NCBI GenBank assembly: GCA_003248965.1
Contig: QFQU01000002.1
Location: forward strand, 124,001 to 188,000
From: Brevundimonas sp.
GTDB taxonomy: Bacteria; Pseudomonadota; Alphaproteobacteria; Caulobacterales; Caulobacteraceae
Length of the DNA: 64,000 bases
Reading direction: 5' to 3'
The position numbers and the translations under genes were made by a program. Shown in pieces: positions 8,208 to 17,019 of the stretch (positions are counted from its first letter, which is position 1; each line of letters opens with the position of its first letter). The notes beneath the pieces are model-generated. The model had not been told where the DNA came from. It did no database searches and saw only the letters and a list, made by a program, of their open reading frames with translations.

Positions 8208-9563
8208 TCAGCCCTGGGCGGGCCGCAGACCGTCCGCCGACGCCTGCTGAACGGCCGGGCGCTTCTGTCCGCCCGAGGCGATGATACGGTCTATGCGGGC
8301 CTTTTCGGCGCGGAAGGCGGCCAGATCGGCGCCGGCCAGTTCGGTGCCTTCCTGGGTGCGGACCCCCGCCGGATTGATCCGTTGACCGCTCCGCCACAGC
8401 TCATAGTGCAGGTGGGGGCCGGTGGAGGCGCCGGTGGAGCCGACATAGGCGACGATCTGGCCCTGGCTGACCCGCTGGCCGGCGCGGATGCCCGAGCCAT
8501 AGCGAGACAGGTGGCCGTAGCCGCTTTCCAGCCCGTTGTTGTGGCGGATGCGCAGCCAGTTGCCGTAACCGCCCCAACGACGCGCCTCGACCACCACGCC
8601 GTCGGCGGGGGCCACGACGGGCGTGCCCGTGGTGGCGGCGAAGTCGATGCCCTGGTGCATCTTGCGATAGCCCGAGATCGGATGGGTGCGAACGCCGAAG
8701 CCCGAGGACACGCGGCGGAAGGTCTGAAGCGGGGTGCGCATCATGGCCGAGCGCAGATTCTTGCCGTTGGCGTCGAAGAACTGGGCTTCCTTCGCCCCGG
8801 CCGGCTGGAAGCGATAGAAGGTCACGCCGCGCAGCTCGGCGTACATCAGGTCGCCGACATTGACCGTGCGGCCGCCCTCGGTGATCTCGCGGTCGAAGAC
8901 CATGGTGAATTCATCGCTGGCGCGGATGTCGCGCTGCATGTCGAACTTGGTGGCGAACAGGCGGCTGGCGGCGCGGACGATGGAGGCGGTCGCCCCCATT
9001 TCGCGGGCGCTGGACGACAGGGAGCGCTCGACGTCACCCTTCAGGACCACCGTCTCGTGCGTCACCTTCTCTTCCAGGGAACGCAGGCGCAGCGCGCCGT
9101 CGAAACTGCGCGACACGGTCAGTTGCGAGGCCGGGCCGGTGCGCATGGTCAGGCCGATCAGACGGGCGTCGCCCCGGCCGTCACGCGGCTTGGCGATGGC
9201 GGTCTCGAACTTCAGGCCCGCGCGCAGATCGCCCAGGTCGAAGGCGTTCGCGACCGTGGCGGCCACGGCGCTGGCCTCCTCGCGCGTGACCCCGGTGCGC
9301 ATCACGGCCTGTTCGAAGGTTTCGCCGGGCCGGATCTGGACGTGAACGGCTTCCGGCGCCGTCAGGCCAGCCGGAGCGTTGGCCGCCGCGAAGGCCTTGG
9401 CCTCCATCGCCGCCATCTGATCGGAAGACAGGGCCGGAACTTCTTCGGCCTGAGCGGGTTGATAGGCTCTGCCAGCGATCAAGGCCACCGAGATCGCCGC
9501 CACGGCCGTCAGACAGTGAGGGGCCAGGCGCATCGGTTGGCGGCGAGGATCGAACTGAGCCAT
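8208..9563 (-). CDS. M23-family (LytM) murein endopeptidase
   Basis: A 451-residue peptidoglycan hydrolase. Signal peptide or anchor at residues 12-33 (LAPHCLTAVAAISVALIAG). A long N-terminal region (45-270) lies before the LytM domain at ~285-400. Zinc ligands are visible: HQGID (His303, Asp307) and the HLH motif at His384/His386, plus His351 in GYGHLS, so the enzyme should be active, cleaving peptide cross-links in the periplasm. The ATG at 9563 is preferred over an in-frame TTG at 9572. The gene stands alone and converges on the tadG-like gene. The exact cell-wall role cannot be deduced. Confidence 0.88.
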   Translation of the reverse strand: MAQFDPRRQPMRLAPHCLTAVAAISVALIAGRAYQPAQAEEVPALSSDQMAAMEAKAFAAANAPAGLTAPEAVHVQIRPGETFEQAVMRTGVTREEASAVAATVANAFDLGDLRAGLKFETAIAKPRDGRGDARLIGLTMRTGPASQLTVSRSFDGALRLRSLEEKVTHETVVLKGDVERSLSSSAREMGATASIVRAASRLFATKFDMQRDIRASDEFTMVFDREITEGGRTVNVGDLMYAELRGVTFYRFQPAGAKEAQFFDANGKNLRSAMMRTPLQTFRRVSSGFGVRTHPISGYRKMHQGIDFAATTGTPVVAPADGVVVEARRWGGYGNWLRIRHNNGLESGYGHLSRYGSGIRAGQRVSQGQIVAYVGSTGASTGPHLHYELWRSGQRINPAGVRTQEGTELAGADLAAFRAEKARIDRIIASGGQKRPAVQQASADGLRPAQG

Positions 9564-9916
9564 AGGTCCCAATCGTTCTGCGACGCCAAAGGCGCCAGAG
9601 CATATTTAGCCATGGATCGCGCGAGCCAGCGCGGCGCGAAGGCATGGCCTATAAACTGCTTGCTCCATCTTGGGAAGACGGACGGTTACAAACGGTTAAC
9701 AAGCGTGAATCGTCCGTGCCGTCGGCGAGAATCCGCATTCAGTAATCGCGACCATCACTGGTGCGAACGACTCGCGAACCGCCCTGATATCGCCCAGCTT
9801 CACTGGAACAAGCGCGTCAGCCGGTCATTTCAATCGCCGCGCTTTAATCTTGTGCTCACGCCTGGGGGTGCGATGCTGATCCGGCGACTTTTTTCTCATC
9901 GACGCGACCACTGCGC
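9564..9916. other. Intergenic region between M23 peptidase and ydbH
   Basis: About 350 bp between divergent genes. No coding sequence or structured RNA could be supported. It must hold promoters for both directions. A TTAC-N6-TTAAC sequence near 9687 resembles a CtrA site but has the wrong spacing. The region is slightly richer in A+T than the genes beside it. Confidence 0.5.
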
Positions 9917-12900
9917 TTGACCGAAGCCCCGGCTAGAAAAACCGTTCCCGCCCGATCGCGCGCGCCCCGTCTCATTCGGGCGGCGGGCCTTGGACTGCTC
10001 GTCGTGGTGCTGGTCGTCGCCCTTCTGATCGCGGCCTTGTACCTCAACCGCGGGGCGGCGGCGCGCAGCGTTCTGATCGGCTGGCTGGACGAACGCGGCG
10101 TTCCAGCCGATGTCGAGGTCGAACGTGTGGAGTTGGACGGCTTCGTCGGCCGCATCCGCGTCGGCGAGCCCCACAATCCCGATGTGACGGTCGAAAGGGT
10201 CGAGGTCGACTACGCCGTCGGCCTGCCCTGGTCGCGCGCGGGCCTGGGGGTCACGCCCAGCCGCATCCGCCTGGTCCGTCCCGTGGTGCGCGCCAGTTGG
10301 AAGGGCGGCAAGTTTTCGCTGGGCTCTCTGGACCCGCTGCTGAAGGAATTCACCGGCAAGCCTCCACGGACGGACTCGCGGGCGCCGCTGGTGATCGTCG
10401 AGGGTGGCCGGGCGCGGCTGGAGACGGAGTACGGGCCGGTTCAGGTGCTGGGCGACGCCCGACTGGAGGACGGCAAGCTGATGCGACTGACCGCGCAGAT
10501 GCCCGCCGCCGATCTGAAGAGCGGCGACATCGCGGCCCAAAAACTGGGCGCCGCCGTCGATCTGAAGACCGTGGGCGATCGGGTGGCGGTGACGCTTCAG
10601 GCCGAGGCCCAGGTTTTCGACTCCCCGACCCTGAACGGGCGCGAGACGCGGCTGAACCTGACGGGCGACCTGCCCTATCCCGATCTGAAGACGCGGCGCG
10701 GCGACGGGCGGGCGGTATTGGACCTGCATCTGACCGGAGCGGTTGTGGGGTCCGGCGCGACCCAGGCCAAGGGCGCCGACCTGACCGCGCGCTTCGACGG
10801 AACCACGGCCGGCTGGATCGAGACCTTCCGCATCGTCGGCGCGACCGGTCTGGCCCTGAAGGCCGCCCGCATCGATGGCCCCGCCCTGAACGCCGCAAAC
10901 GTGACGGCGACAGCCGACGGCGGCCGTCTGACCGTCGCGCGCGACGAGGCCCTGCGCTGGAGCCTGGATACGCCCGTGCGCCTGACGGCGGGCGCGGGCC
11001 GGGCCGGCGAGACGCGGATCGAGGGCCTGTCCCTGCGATCGGACGGTCTTTCAATGGGCGGACGCAACGCGGCCTTCGAGGCCAGCGGTCCGGCGGCGGT
11101 CGCTTTCGAGCGGTTCGGCTTCGGCGATCTGACGCTAAGGCGCGGCGGCGGAACCGTGGACCTGGACGTGGTTCAGGACGGCGCGACCCGTATTTCGGTC
11201 GAAGGCGGCCTGTCGGCCCGCGACGGCGCTTGGCCCCTGTTCGGCCCGCCCGGCAAGGACGAGGCTGCGGAATTGACGGCCATGAAGCGGGCGCTGGGCG
11301 CCTTTTCCCTCGAGGCCCCGTCGTTCCGGTTTGCGACGGGCACCGGCGGCGTCAGCGTCAGCCTGCCGCGCCCCGTCGTGTTGCGGCCCGCGAACGGCGG
11401 CGTCCTGACGGTGGTCCAGTCGGGCGACGGGGTCTATCTGGCCGAGCCCGGACGGCTGGGCGGGGGCGGCCTGAAACTGACGGCGACGCGCGGCCAGGGC
11501 CTGCCCGAACTGGACGTGGCCGTGCCGGAATGGCGACTGACCGACGGCGGGTTCGAGGCCCGGCTGGACGGCCGCGCCAAACTGGATTTCGACCTGGCGC
11601 GCGGCATCGACGCCCGGACGCGCGGGGTCCTGGCCCTGAGCGACGGGCGGCTGACCTATGTCGCCCAGGACTGCGCCGACCTGACGGTCGAGCGGCTGGA
11701 GCTGGACGAGAACGACATCCACCAGATCGCCGGCAAGCTGTGTCCCGAGACCACGCCCCTGCTGTCGTCCAAGGACGGCGTCTGGCGGGTCGTGGGCGGT
11801 TTCAAGGAGGTGTCGGCCCGGGCGCCCTTCCTGGGCGCGCGCTTCGCCCAGGCCGAGGGCCAGGTGACGGTGAGCGGCGCGCCGGCGGGCATCGGCCTGA
11901 CGGCGACGGTGGCGGACGCCCGCATCGTGGATGCCCTGGATCCGAAGCGGTTCGAGCCCCTGACCGCCAAGGGCCAGGCGACCCTGGCGCGCGAGGTCTG
12001 GAACGGCGCCTTCGATCTGGGCGGCACGGGTCCGGCGGCGGGCGCGGCCCTGGGCCGCATGACCCTGACCCATGACGGCCGCACCGGCGCGGGCGGAGTG
12101 GAGATCGACGTGCCGGGCGTGACCTTCGCCGAACATGGTTTGCAGCCCTGGATGCTGAGCCCCCTGGCGGACGATTTCGTCAAGTCGACCGCCGTGGGCG
12201 AGGTCCGCTTCGCCGGCCGCTTCGACTGGACCAAGGACGGCGAGCCCACGTCCAGCGGCCGACTGACGGTGCCCGGCCTGGACTTCGTCAGCCCCGCCGG
12301 GCCGGTGAAGGGGCTGAAGGGCGACATCGAACTGACCAGTCTGACGCCCCTGATCACCGCGCAGAACCAGAATCTGACGGTCGACATCCTGGAAGTCGGC
12401 GCCAAGGCCACCGCCCTGGACCTGACCTTCGGCATCGAGGCCGGCGGTTTCCGCATCAACGGCGCCCAGCTGACGGCGGGCGGCGGCGTGATTTCGGTCG
12501 AACCCCTGCTGGTGCCGCTGGACGCGACCCAGCCCTACGGCGGGGTGATCGTGCTGGACCGGGTGCAGTTGGGCGACCTGGTCAAGGACATGGGCTTCGA
12601 CGACAAGGTGCTGCTGGACGCCGTCGTGTCGGGCCGCCTGCCCTTCACCATGAACCCCGCGACGGGCCTGAGGATCGTCGCAGGCAGCCTGGCGGCGGTT
12701 CAGCCCGGCCGCCTGTCGATCCAGCGCGAGGTGCTGACCGATGTGAACGCCGGGGGCGGCGCGGCCGAGGCGCCCCCCGGCGTGGTCGAGGACCTGGCCT
12801 TCCAGGCGATGGAGAACCTGTCGTTCGATCAGTTGAGCGCCGATGTGAACAGCCTGGACGGCGGACGGATCGCGGTCCTGTTCCACATTCGCGGCCGCCA

Positions 12901-13153
12901 CGCGCCGCCGCAGCGGCAGGAGCTGCGTCTGACCCTGGCCGAACTGATCAGCCGCCAGTTCCTGAATCGCAGCCTGCCCCTGCCGTCCGGCACCCAGATC
13001 GACCTGACCCTGGACACGACGCTGAACGCCAACCAGCTGATCTCGGACCTGATGGCGGTCAATCGGGCCCGGCAGGGTCAGCAGGCGGATCAGAGCGCGG
13101 CGCCGACCCCCGTGCCGACAGCCACGCCGACCGATGGGAAAAACGAACCATGA
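9917..13153 (+). CDS. ydbH: YdbH-like intermembrane (AsmA-type) protein
   Basis: A 1078-residue inner-membrane-anchored protein with one N-terminal helix (AAGLGLLVVVLVVALLIAALY, ~26-46) and a very long periplasmic part made of repeated beta-rich segments. The C-terminal ~200 residues match the YdbH domain of the AsmA/TamB-like superfamily. It is followed by ynbE- and ydbL-like genes exactly as in E. coli, where YdbH and the YnbE lipoprotein form a bridge for phospholipid movement between membranes. The start is TTG at 9917; upstream there is no in-frame ATG and no strong ribosome-binding site, so the precise start is uncertain. Operon with the next two genes. Confidence 0.85.
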   Translation: MTEAPARKTVPARSRAPRLIRAAGLGLLVVVLVVALLIAALYLNRGAAARSVLIGWLDERGVPADVEVERVELDGFVGRIRVGEPHNPDVTVERVEVDYAVGLPWSRAGLGVTPSRIRLVRPVVRASWKGGKFSLGSLDPLLKEFTGKPPRTDSRAPLVIVEGGRARLETEYGPVQVLGDARLEDGKLMRLTAQMPAADLKSGDIAAQKLGAAVDLKTVGDRVAVTLQAEAQVFDSPTLNGRETRLNLTGDLPYPDLKTRRGDGRAVLDLHLTGAVVGSGATQAKGADLTARFDGTTAGWIETFRIVGATGLALKAARIDGPALNAANVTATADGGRLTVARDEALRWSLDTPVRLTAGAGRAGETRIEGLSLRSDGLSMGGRNAAFEASGPAAVAFERFGFGDLTLRRGGGTVDLDVVQDGATRISVEGGLSARDGAWPLFGPPGKDEAAELTAMKRALGAFSLEAPSFRFATGTGGVSVSLPRPVVLRPANGGVLTVVQSGDGVYLAEPGRLGGGGLKLTATRGQGLPELDVAVPEWRLTDGGFEARLDGRAKLDFDLARGIDARTRGVLALSDGRLTYVAQDCADLTVERLELDENDIHQIAGKLCPETTPLLSSKDGVWRVVGGFKEVSARAPFLGARFAQAEGQVTVSGAPAGIGLTATVADARIVDALDPKRFEPLTAKGQATLAREVWNGAFDLGGTGPAAGAALGRMTLTHDGRTGAGGVEIDVPGVTFAEHGLQPWMLSPLADDFVKSTAVGEVRFAGRFDWTKDGEPTSSGRLTVPGLDFVSPAGPVKGLKGDIELTSLTPLITAQNQNLTVDILEVGAKATALDLTFGIEAGGFRINGAQLTAGGGVISVEPLLVPLDATQPYGGVIVLDRVQLGDLVKDMGFDDKVLLDAVVSGRLPFTMNPATGLRIVAGSLAAVQPGRLSIQREVLTDVNAGGGAAEAPPGVVEDLAFQAMENLSFDQLSADVNSLDGGRIAVLFHIRGRHAPPQRQELRLTLAELISRQFLNRSLPLPSGTQIDLTLDTTLNANQLISDLMAVNRARQGQQADQSAAPTPVPTATPTDGKNEP

Positions 13154-13230
13154 GCGGCGCCATTCAGCGACCGTTCACGCCGCGCCGTGCTATTAGACCT
13201 CTCAACCTTGGCCGAACCGGAGCCTGAACC

Positions 13231-13419
13231 ATGATCAACAAGCGTCAGCTGGCCGGCCTCGGCCTGGGCGCCGCCGTCGCGGCGGTCGCCGCGTGCGCCC
13301 CCACGATCCGGCTGGAGGTTGCGCCGATCCAGATCTACGCCAAATTGGACGCAGACGTGCGCGTCAAGCTGGATCAGGAGCTGCAGCAACTGCTCCAGCA
13401 GAACCCGAACCTTTTCTGA
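13231..13419 (+). CDS. ynbE: YnbE-like outer-membrane lipoprotein
   Basis: A 62-residue lipoprotein. Signal with lipobox AAVAAC, then the family core CAPTIRLEVAPIQIYAKLD and VKLDQELQQLLQQNPNLF to the end. Length and sequence pattern match YnbE, which multimerises at the outer membrane and contacts the C-terminus of YdbH. It lies 77 bp after ydbH and 32 bp before ydbL, supporting a three-gene operon. Confidence 0.9.
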   Translation: MINKRQLAGLGLGAAVAAVAACAPTIRLEVAPIQIYAKLDADVRVKLDQELQQLLQQNPNLF

Positions 13420-13451
13420 TCGCCTCGCTTCTTTTGAAAGGACAGGCTGAC

Positions 13452-13811
13452 ATGACCTTCCGCAAACTCTTCGTCGTCGGCGCCGCCATCGCCGCCCTGG
13501 GCGTCGCCGGGGCCGCCGTAGCTCAGACCAGCGCCCAGAAGGCCCTGATCGACCAGGCCAAGGCCGCCGGAACCGTGGGCGAACAGGCCGACGGTTATTT
13601 GGGCTTCCGCAACAGCACCTCGGACTCCGCCCTGCGCGCCGCCGTGGACGCGACCAACGCCGGCCGCCGCGCCGCCTACGCCCGCAGCGCAGCCGACGCG
13701 GGCACCACCGCCGACGTGGCCGGCGCCCGGATGTTCGAAAGCCAGCTGCTGCCCCGCATCTCTTCGGGCCAGTGGTATCGCAACGCCCAGGGCCAGTGGG
13801 TCCAACGCTGA
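13452..13811 (+). CDS. ydbL: YdbL-like periplasmic protein (DUF1318)
   Basis: A 119-residue secreted protein with signal peptide (KLFVVGAAIAALGVAGAAVAQ) and the DUF1318 pattern: KALIDQAKAAGTVGEQADGYLGF, then a helical middle rich in NAGRRAAYA, and a C-terminal WYRNAQGQWVQR. The ATG at 13452 follows GAAAGGACA. In E. coli YdbL modulates the YdbH-YnbE interaction; the same role is inferred here from the identical gene order. A GC-rich hairpin follows the stop. Confidence 0.9.
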   Translation: MTFRKLFVVGAAIAALGVAGAAVAQTSAQKALIDQAKAAGTVGEQADGYLGFRNSTSDSALRAAVDATNAGRRAAYARSAADAGTTADVAGARMFESQLLPRISSGQWYRNAQGQWVQR

Positions 13812-13821
13812 ACCGTCAAAG

Positions 13822-13855
13822 GCCCGGCGAGTGCGCATTCCGCCTCTCGCCGGGC
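13822..13855. terminator. Hairpin between ydbL and the methyltransferase
   Basis: GCCCGGCGAG (13822-13831) pairs perfectly with CTCGCCGGGC (13846-13855) across a 14-nt loop. It sits between two convergent genes and could end both transcripts. There is no T-tract, so efficiency is uncertain. Confidence 0.55.
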
Positions 13856-13867
13856 TGAACCTGGAAT

Positions 13868-14992
13868 TCAGGCGGCGGCGCGACGTGGACTGAGGACGGG
13901 CGACAACAGCCCCTCGGTCAAGGCGCGCACCACCGGCACGGCGACCGCATCGCCCATCAGCTTCAGCGCAGCGCTCTCGCTGGCCGGCAGGCGATAGTCG
14001 TCCGGCAGCCCCATCAGACGCGCCGCCTCGCGTCCGGTCAGACGACGCACCCGCGCCCGGCCGTGGTCGCACACCACAACATATTGGCGCGAAGAGCCGC
14101 CGGCCGGGGTGCGCAGGCAGCCGGCCAGGCCGTCGAACCGCACCTCCAGCCGCTGAACCTTGACGCCGTCCTCGACCCGCACCCGGCGATAGGCGGCCCC
14201 CACCTGACGCCGCCCCGAGGCCAGGGCCTGGTCGATCCGGACCCGGTGGGCAGGGGCGGCCAAGGCCAGGATCGCCTGTGGATCATCCAGCCATTCCGCC
14301 GCCTCGTCAGGCTCCAGAACGGCGGCGAGATCCAGGTTGCGCTTGGGCGGGCCCGGCAGCGACCACCAGGCCCAGGCGTCGCGCACCGCCTGGGGCAGGC
14401 GAGCCTGGGCGGCGACCAGACGCGACGAATGGAAGGGCGCGGTCGGACCGGACGCCTCCGGCCCTTCGCCCTTGATCGCCACCACGAACAGGCGCGGACG
14501 CGACTGGGGCAGCCAGAAGGCGGCGTCCATCTCGAGCGCCCCGACACGATAACCGGCCTGGACCATGGCGGCGCAGACGGCGGCGAAGTCACGCCCCTGG
14601 CCCGAGGTCAAAAGGCCGATGACGTTTTCCAGCACGACGACGCGCGGCGCCCGCCCCTGGCCCTCCAAGCCCTGCATCAGTCGCCAGAAGCCCCAGAAGG
14701 CGCCGGAACGCCCGGCCTCCAACCCCCCTCGCGCCCCGGCCAGGCTGACGTCCTGACAAGGAGACGACGCCCAGGCCAGATCGGGTCGCCCCGGCAGATC
14801 CTCCAGCGTCAGGGACCAGACATCGCCCTGGCGAAAGGGAATCTGCGGATGGTTGGCGACGAAGGCGCGCGCCTTGGCCGGATCCATGTCGTTTGCGAAA
14901 ACGGTGTCGATCCCGGCGGCGCCCGCCGAAAGCCCCAGCCCCGCCAGGCCGCCGCCGGCGAAGAATTCATAGGCGGTGGGGCGAATCGTCAT
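13868..14992 (-). CDS. Solitary DNA cytosine-5 methyltransferase
   Basis: A 374-residue C5-cytosine DNA methyltransferase with motifs in the normal order: motif I EFFAGGGLAGLGL (9-21), motif IV SSPCQDVS with catalytic Cys79, motif VI LENVIGL, motif VIII QSRPRLFVV, and motifs IX/X near the end (MGLPDDYRLP, LMGDAVAVPVV). The ATG at 14992 puts motif I at the usual place; in-frame starts at 15019 and 15058 give non-conserved leaders. No restriction endonuclease or Vsr gene is adjacent, so this is an orphan modifier. Target sequence unknown. It may modify host DNA for regulation or protect against an enzyme encoded elsewhere. Confidence 0.88.
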   Translation of the reverse strand: MTIRPTAYEFFAGGGLAGLGLSAGAAGIDTVFANDMDPAKARAFVANHPQIPFRQGDVWSLTLEDLPGRPDLAWASSPCQDVSLAGARGGLEAGRSGAFWGFWRLMQGLEGQGRAPRVVVLENVIGLLTSGQGRDFAAVCAAMVQAGYRVGALEMDAAFWLPQSRPRLFVVAIKGEGPEASGPTAPFHSSRLVAAQARLPQAVRDAWAWWSLPGPPKRNLDLAAVLEPDEAAEWLDDPQAILALAAPAHRVRIDQALASGRRQVGAAYRRVRVEDGVKVQRLEVRFDGLAGCLRTPAGGSSRQYVVVCDHGRARVRRLTGREAARLMGLPDDYRLPASESAALKLMGDAVAVPVVRALTEGLLSPVLSPRRAAA

Positions 14993-15111
14993 GGGGCCAG
15001 CATAACCCAGCCCCGGCATAACACAGCCCGGCCCTTGACCACGGCCCGACGCGCCCACACTTGCGGCGGGTTCCGGATAGCCGCCTCCCCCAGAAGTAAG
15101 AGAGACCGCCG

Positions 15112-15555
15112 ATGCGTCTGATCCTGCCCGTCCTGATCGCCGGCGTCGCCCTGGCCGGCTGCTATGACCGCAAGGAGGTCAAGCCCAAGGCCGCCGCCGA
15201 GCCCCAGGCCGCCGCCGTTCTGGGCGGGGTCGATCTGGGTCAGCCCGTGCGCGCGCTGGGAACCGAGCCGTTCTGGAGCGTGGAGATCACGCCCGACGCC
15301 CTGATCTATACGCGCGTCGACCAGCCCGAGCAGCGCGCGCCCAACCACGGCGCGACCATCCAGGGGACGGTGGCGACCTACGCCACCTCGACCAATCTGC
15401 AACAGGCGCTGAACGTCATGTTGATCGCCACGGAATGTTCGGACGGCATGAGCGACCGGGTGTACCCGTTAACGGCGCGGGTCGAGATCGGCGACGACAC
15501 CCTGACGGGCTGCGCCGCCTCCAAATCGGCGATCATGGTGCAGCCGGCGCCCTGA
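15112..15555 (+). CDS. COG3650-like lipoprotein
   Basis: A 147-residue predicted lipoprotein: signal MRLILPVLIAGVALAGC with lipobox Cys17. The mature part contains GTEPFWSVEITPDALIYTR, a motif found in a widespread family of small envelope lipoproteins (COG3650), and an ATECSDGMSDRVYPLTA block with a likely disulphide to the later Cys in TGCAASK. Function is not known. The ribosome-binding site is AGTAAGAGAG. Divergent from the methyltransferase and convergent with the LytTR regulator. Confidence 0.7.
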   Translation: MRLILPVLIAGVALAGCYDRKEVKPKAAAEPQAAAVLGGVDLGQPVRALGTEPFWSVEITPDALIYTRVDQPEQRAPNHGATIQGTVATYATSTNLQQALNVMLIATECSDGMSDRVYPLTARVEIGDDTLTGCAASKSAIMVQPAP

Positions 15556-15576
15556 GCTCCCCCGCGCGCCATCCCC

Positions 15577-16332
15577 TCACCACCAGTCGGCTTCGCGCAG
15601 GGCGCGGGCGTAACGGCGGCTGACGGGCGCGCGCAAGCCGCCCTCCAGCGTCAGGACGGCGCGGCCGTCGCCGCGCTCGACGCCGCGAACCGCCTCGCGC
15701 GCGACCCACCAGCTGCGATGCGTCTGGGCGCCCTCCAATCCCTCCAGCTCCTCGACCGCGTCGGACAGGCGCATCAGGATCAGGTCCGATCCCCTGTCGG
15801 TGTGCAGGCGCAGATAGTGGTCTTCGGCCTGGACGGCGTGGAGCGTCGCGCCCCTCAGCCGGGCCGGCAGGCGTTGCAGGAAACGGGCGGGACCGGGATG
15901 GACCGGATCGGCGTGGGTCTGGACCGGTTCGGCCCGCCCGAGAAAGACGTTCACCGTCGTGATCGCGGCCGTCACGATCAGCACGGGAACGAACAACTGC
16001 GGCAAGCTCGCCACCGAATAGAGGCGATGGGCGAAAAACAGGCCCGTGGCGGCCCAGACCACGATGCTGAGCGGACCTGTGATCACCGCCGTCAACGCGG
16101 CGACGGCCAGCCAGGGTCGCTCGTCCGCATCGACGAAGCGGCCGACCGCCATGCCGCAGACATGCCCCCACAAACCGCCGATCACCATGACCAGAACCCA
16201 GTAGACCAGCCGTTGCGGCAGAGGCGCGCCGACGCTGCCGAAAGCGCCGGTGATCGCCAGGAAGACGCCGCCCGACACCGCCACGACCAGACCTCTGAGA
16301 AAACGGCGACGTTCGGCGGGTTGGGCGAGCAT
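15577..16332 (-). CDS. Membrane-bound LytTR-family transcriptional regulator
   Basis: A 251-residue protein with four hydrophobic segments in the first ~140 residues and a C-terminal LytTR DNA-binding domain (~150-250). The latter is marked by LHAVQAEDHYLRLHTDRG, LILMRLSDAVEELE, THRSWWVAREAV and VSRRYARALRE, which fit the LytTR fold. There is no receiver domain, so the membrane part is the probable sensor or anti-regulator interface. The ATG at 16332 is preferred over TTG 16350. It is divergent from a DUF2306 gene, and the gap between them contains a LytTR-type repeat pair. Confidence 0.82.
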   Translation of the reverse strand: MLAQPAERRRFLRGLVVAVSGGVFLAITGAFGSVGAPLPQRLVYWVLVMVIGGLWGHVCGMAVGRFVDADERPWLAVAALTAVITGPLSIVVWAATGLFFAHRLYSVASLPQLFVPVLIVTAAITTVNVFLGRAEPVQTHADPVHPGPARFLQRLPARLRGATLHAVQAEDHYLRLHTDRGSDLILMRLSDAVEELEGLEGAQTHRSWWVAREAVRGVERGDGRAVLTLEGGLRAPVSRRYARALREADWW

Positions 16333-16403
16333 GTGGGCTTTCGACGACAAGGATCAGTCGCCGTGAAATCATGTTTTCCTGCCGGGCGAAAGCAGCACGT
16401 GCG

Positions 16404-16433
16404 TTCACGAAGCCGACGCGGTCATTGACGAAG
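16404..16433. promoter_or_regulatory. Candidate LytTR binding site (direct repeat pair)
   Basis: TTCACGAAG (16404-16412) and TTGACGAAG (16425-16433) are two 9-bp direct repeats with one mismatch and a 12-bp gap, i.e. a 21-bp period. LytTR regulators typically bind two imperfect 9-bp direct repeats separated by about 12 bp on one face of the helix. It lies in the 156-bp gap between the LytTR gene and the DUF2306 gene. Confidence 0.5.
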
Positions 16434-16488
16434 GGCCTCTGGCGCCGAACGGCGCGCCAGCCAAGGACCACAGGGCAAGGAGACGCCC

Positions 16489-17019
16489 ATGACCCACTTC
16501 ACCCGCCTTCGCCACCTCGCCCCCTCAGCCCTAGCGCTGTTTCTGCTCGGCGCACCGCTCGCCTTCTATATGGCCCGGCACGGCGTCGGTCTGACGCGGG
16601 AGGGGTTCGCCTTGCACGCTCCGGATTGGACGCGTCTCCAGGATGCGCCCGCCGTGATCCAGCTCCATCTGGCGGCCGCCCTGGTCGCCCTGGCGATCGG
16701 CGTCATTCTGCTGACGGGCGTGAAGGGAACTCGTCGGCACCGCATTCTGGGTTGGACCTGGGTGCTGGCCATGGCGACGACGGCGATCAGCTCCTTCTTC
16801 ATTCACCAGATCAATCCGGGCGGTCTGTCGTTGATCCACGCCCTCAGCGGTTGGACGCTGGTCGGTCTGCCGATGGCGGTCCATGCGGCGCGCCGCCATC
16901 GCGTAGAGGCGCATCGTCGGGCCATGACGGGCATGTTCGTCGGCGGTCTGGTCGTGGCGGGCCTGCTGACCTTTCTGCCCGGCCGGCTGATGTGGGCCGT
17001 CTTCTTCGGCCCCAACTGA
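16489..17019 (+). CDS. DUF2306-like integral membrane protein
   Basis: A 176-residue membrane protein. Hydrophobic helices are visible at ~12-28, 60-80, 88-108, 115-132 and 148-170. The pattern (LHLAAALVALAIGVILL, RRHRILGWTWVLAM, SSFFIHQINPGGLSLIHALS, HRRAMTGMF) matches the DUF2306 family, whose conserved histidines hint at a cytochrome-b-like fold, though no cofactor is known. The start follows CAAGGAGACGCCC. Divergent partner of the LytTR gene, a pairing that suggests the regulator controls this gene. Convergent with the TetR gene, stop against stop. Confidence 0.75.
   Translation: MTHFTRLRHLAPSALALFLLGAPLAFYMARHGVGLTREGFALHAPDWTRLQDAPAVIQLHLAAALVALAIGVILLTGVKGTRRHRILGWTWVLAMATTAISSFFIHQINPGGLSLIHALSGWTLVGLPMAVHAARRHRVEAHRRAMTGMFVGGLVVAGLLTFLPGRLMWAVFFGPN

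Noticed and set aside
9680..9700. CtrA-like site TTAC-N6-TTAAC between the M23 and ydbH genes
   Set aside because: The spacing is 6 rather than 7 and one half-site is mismatched.
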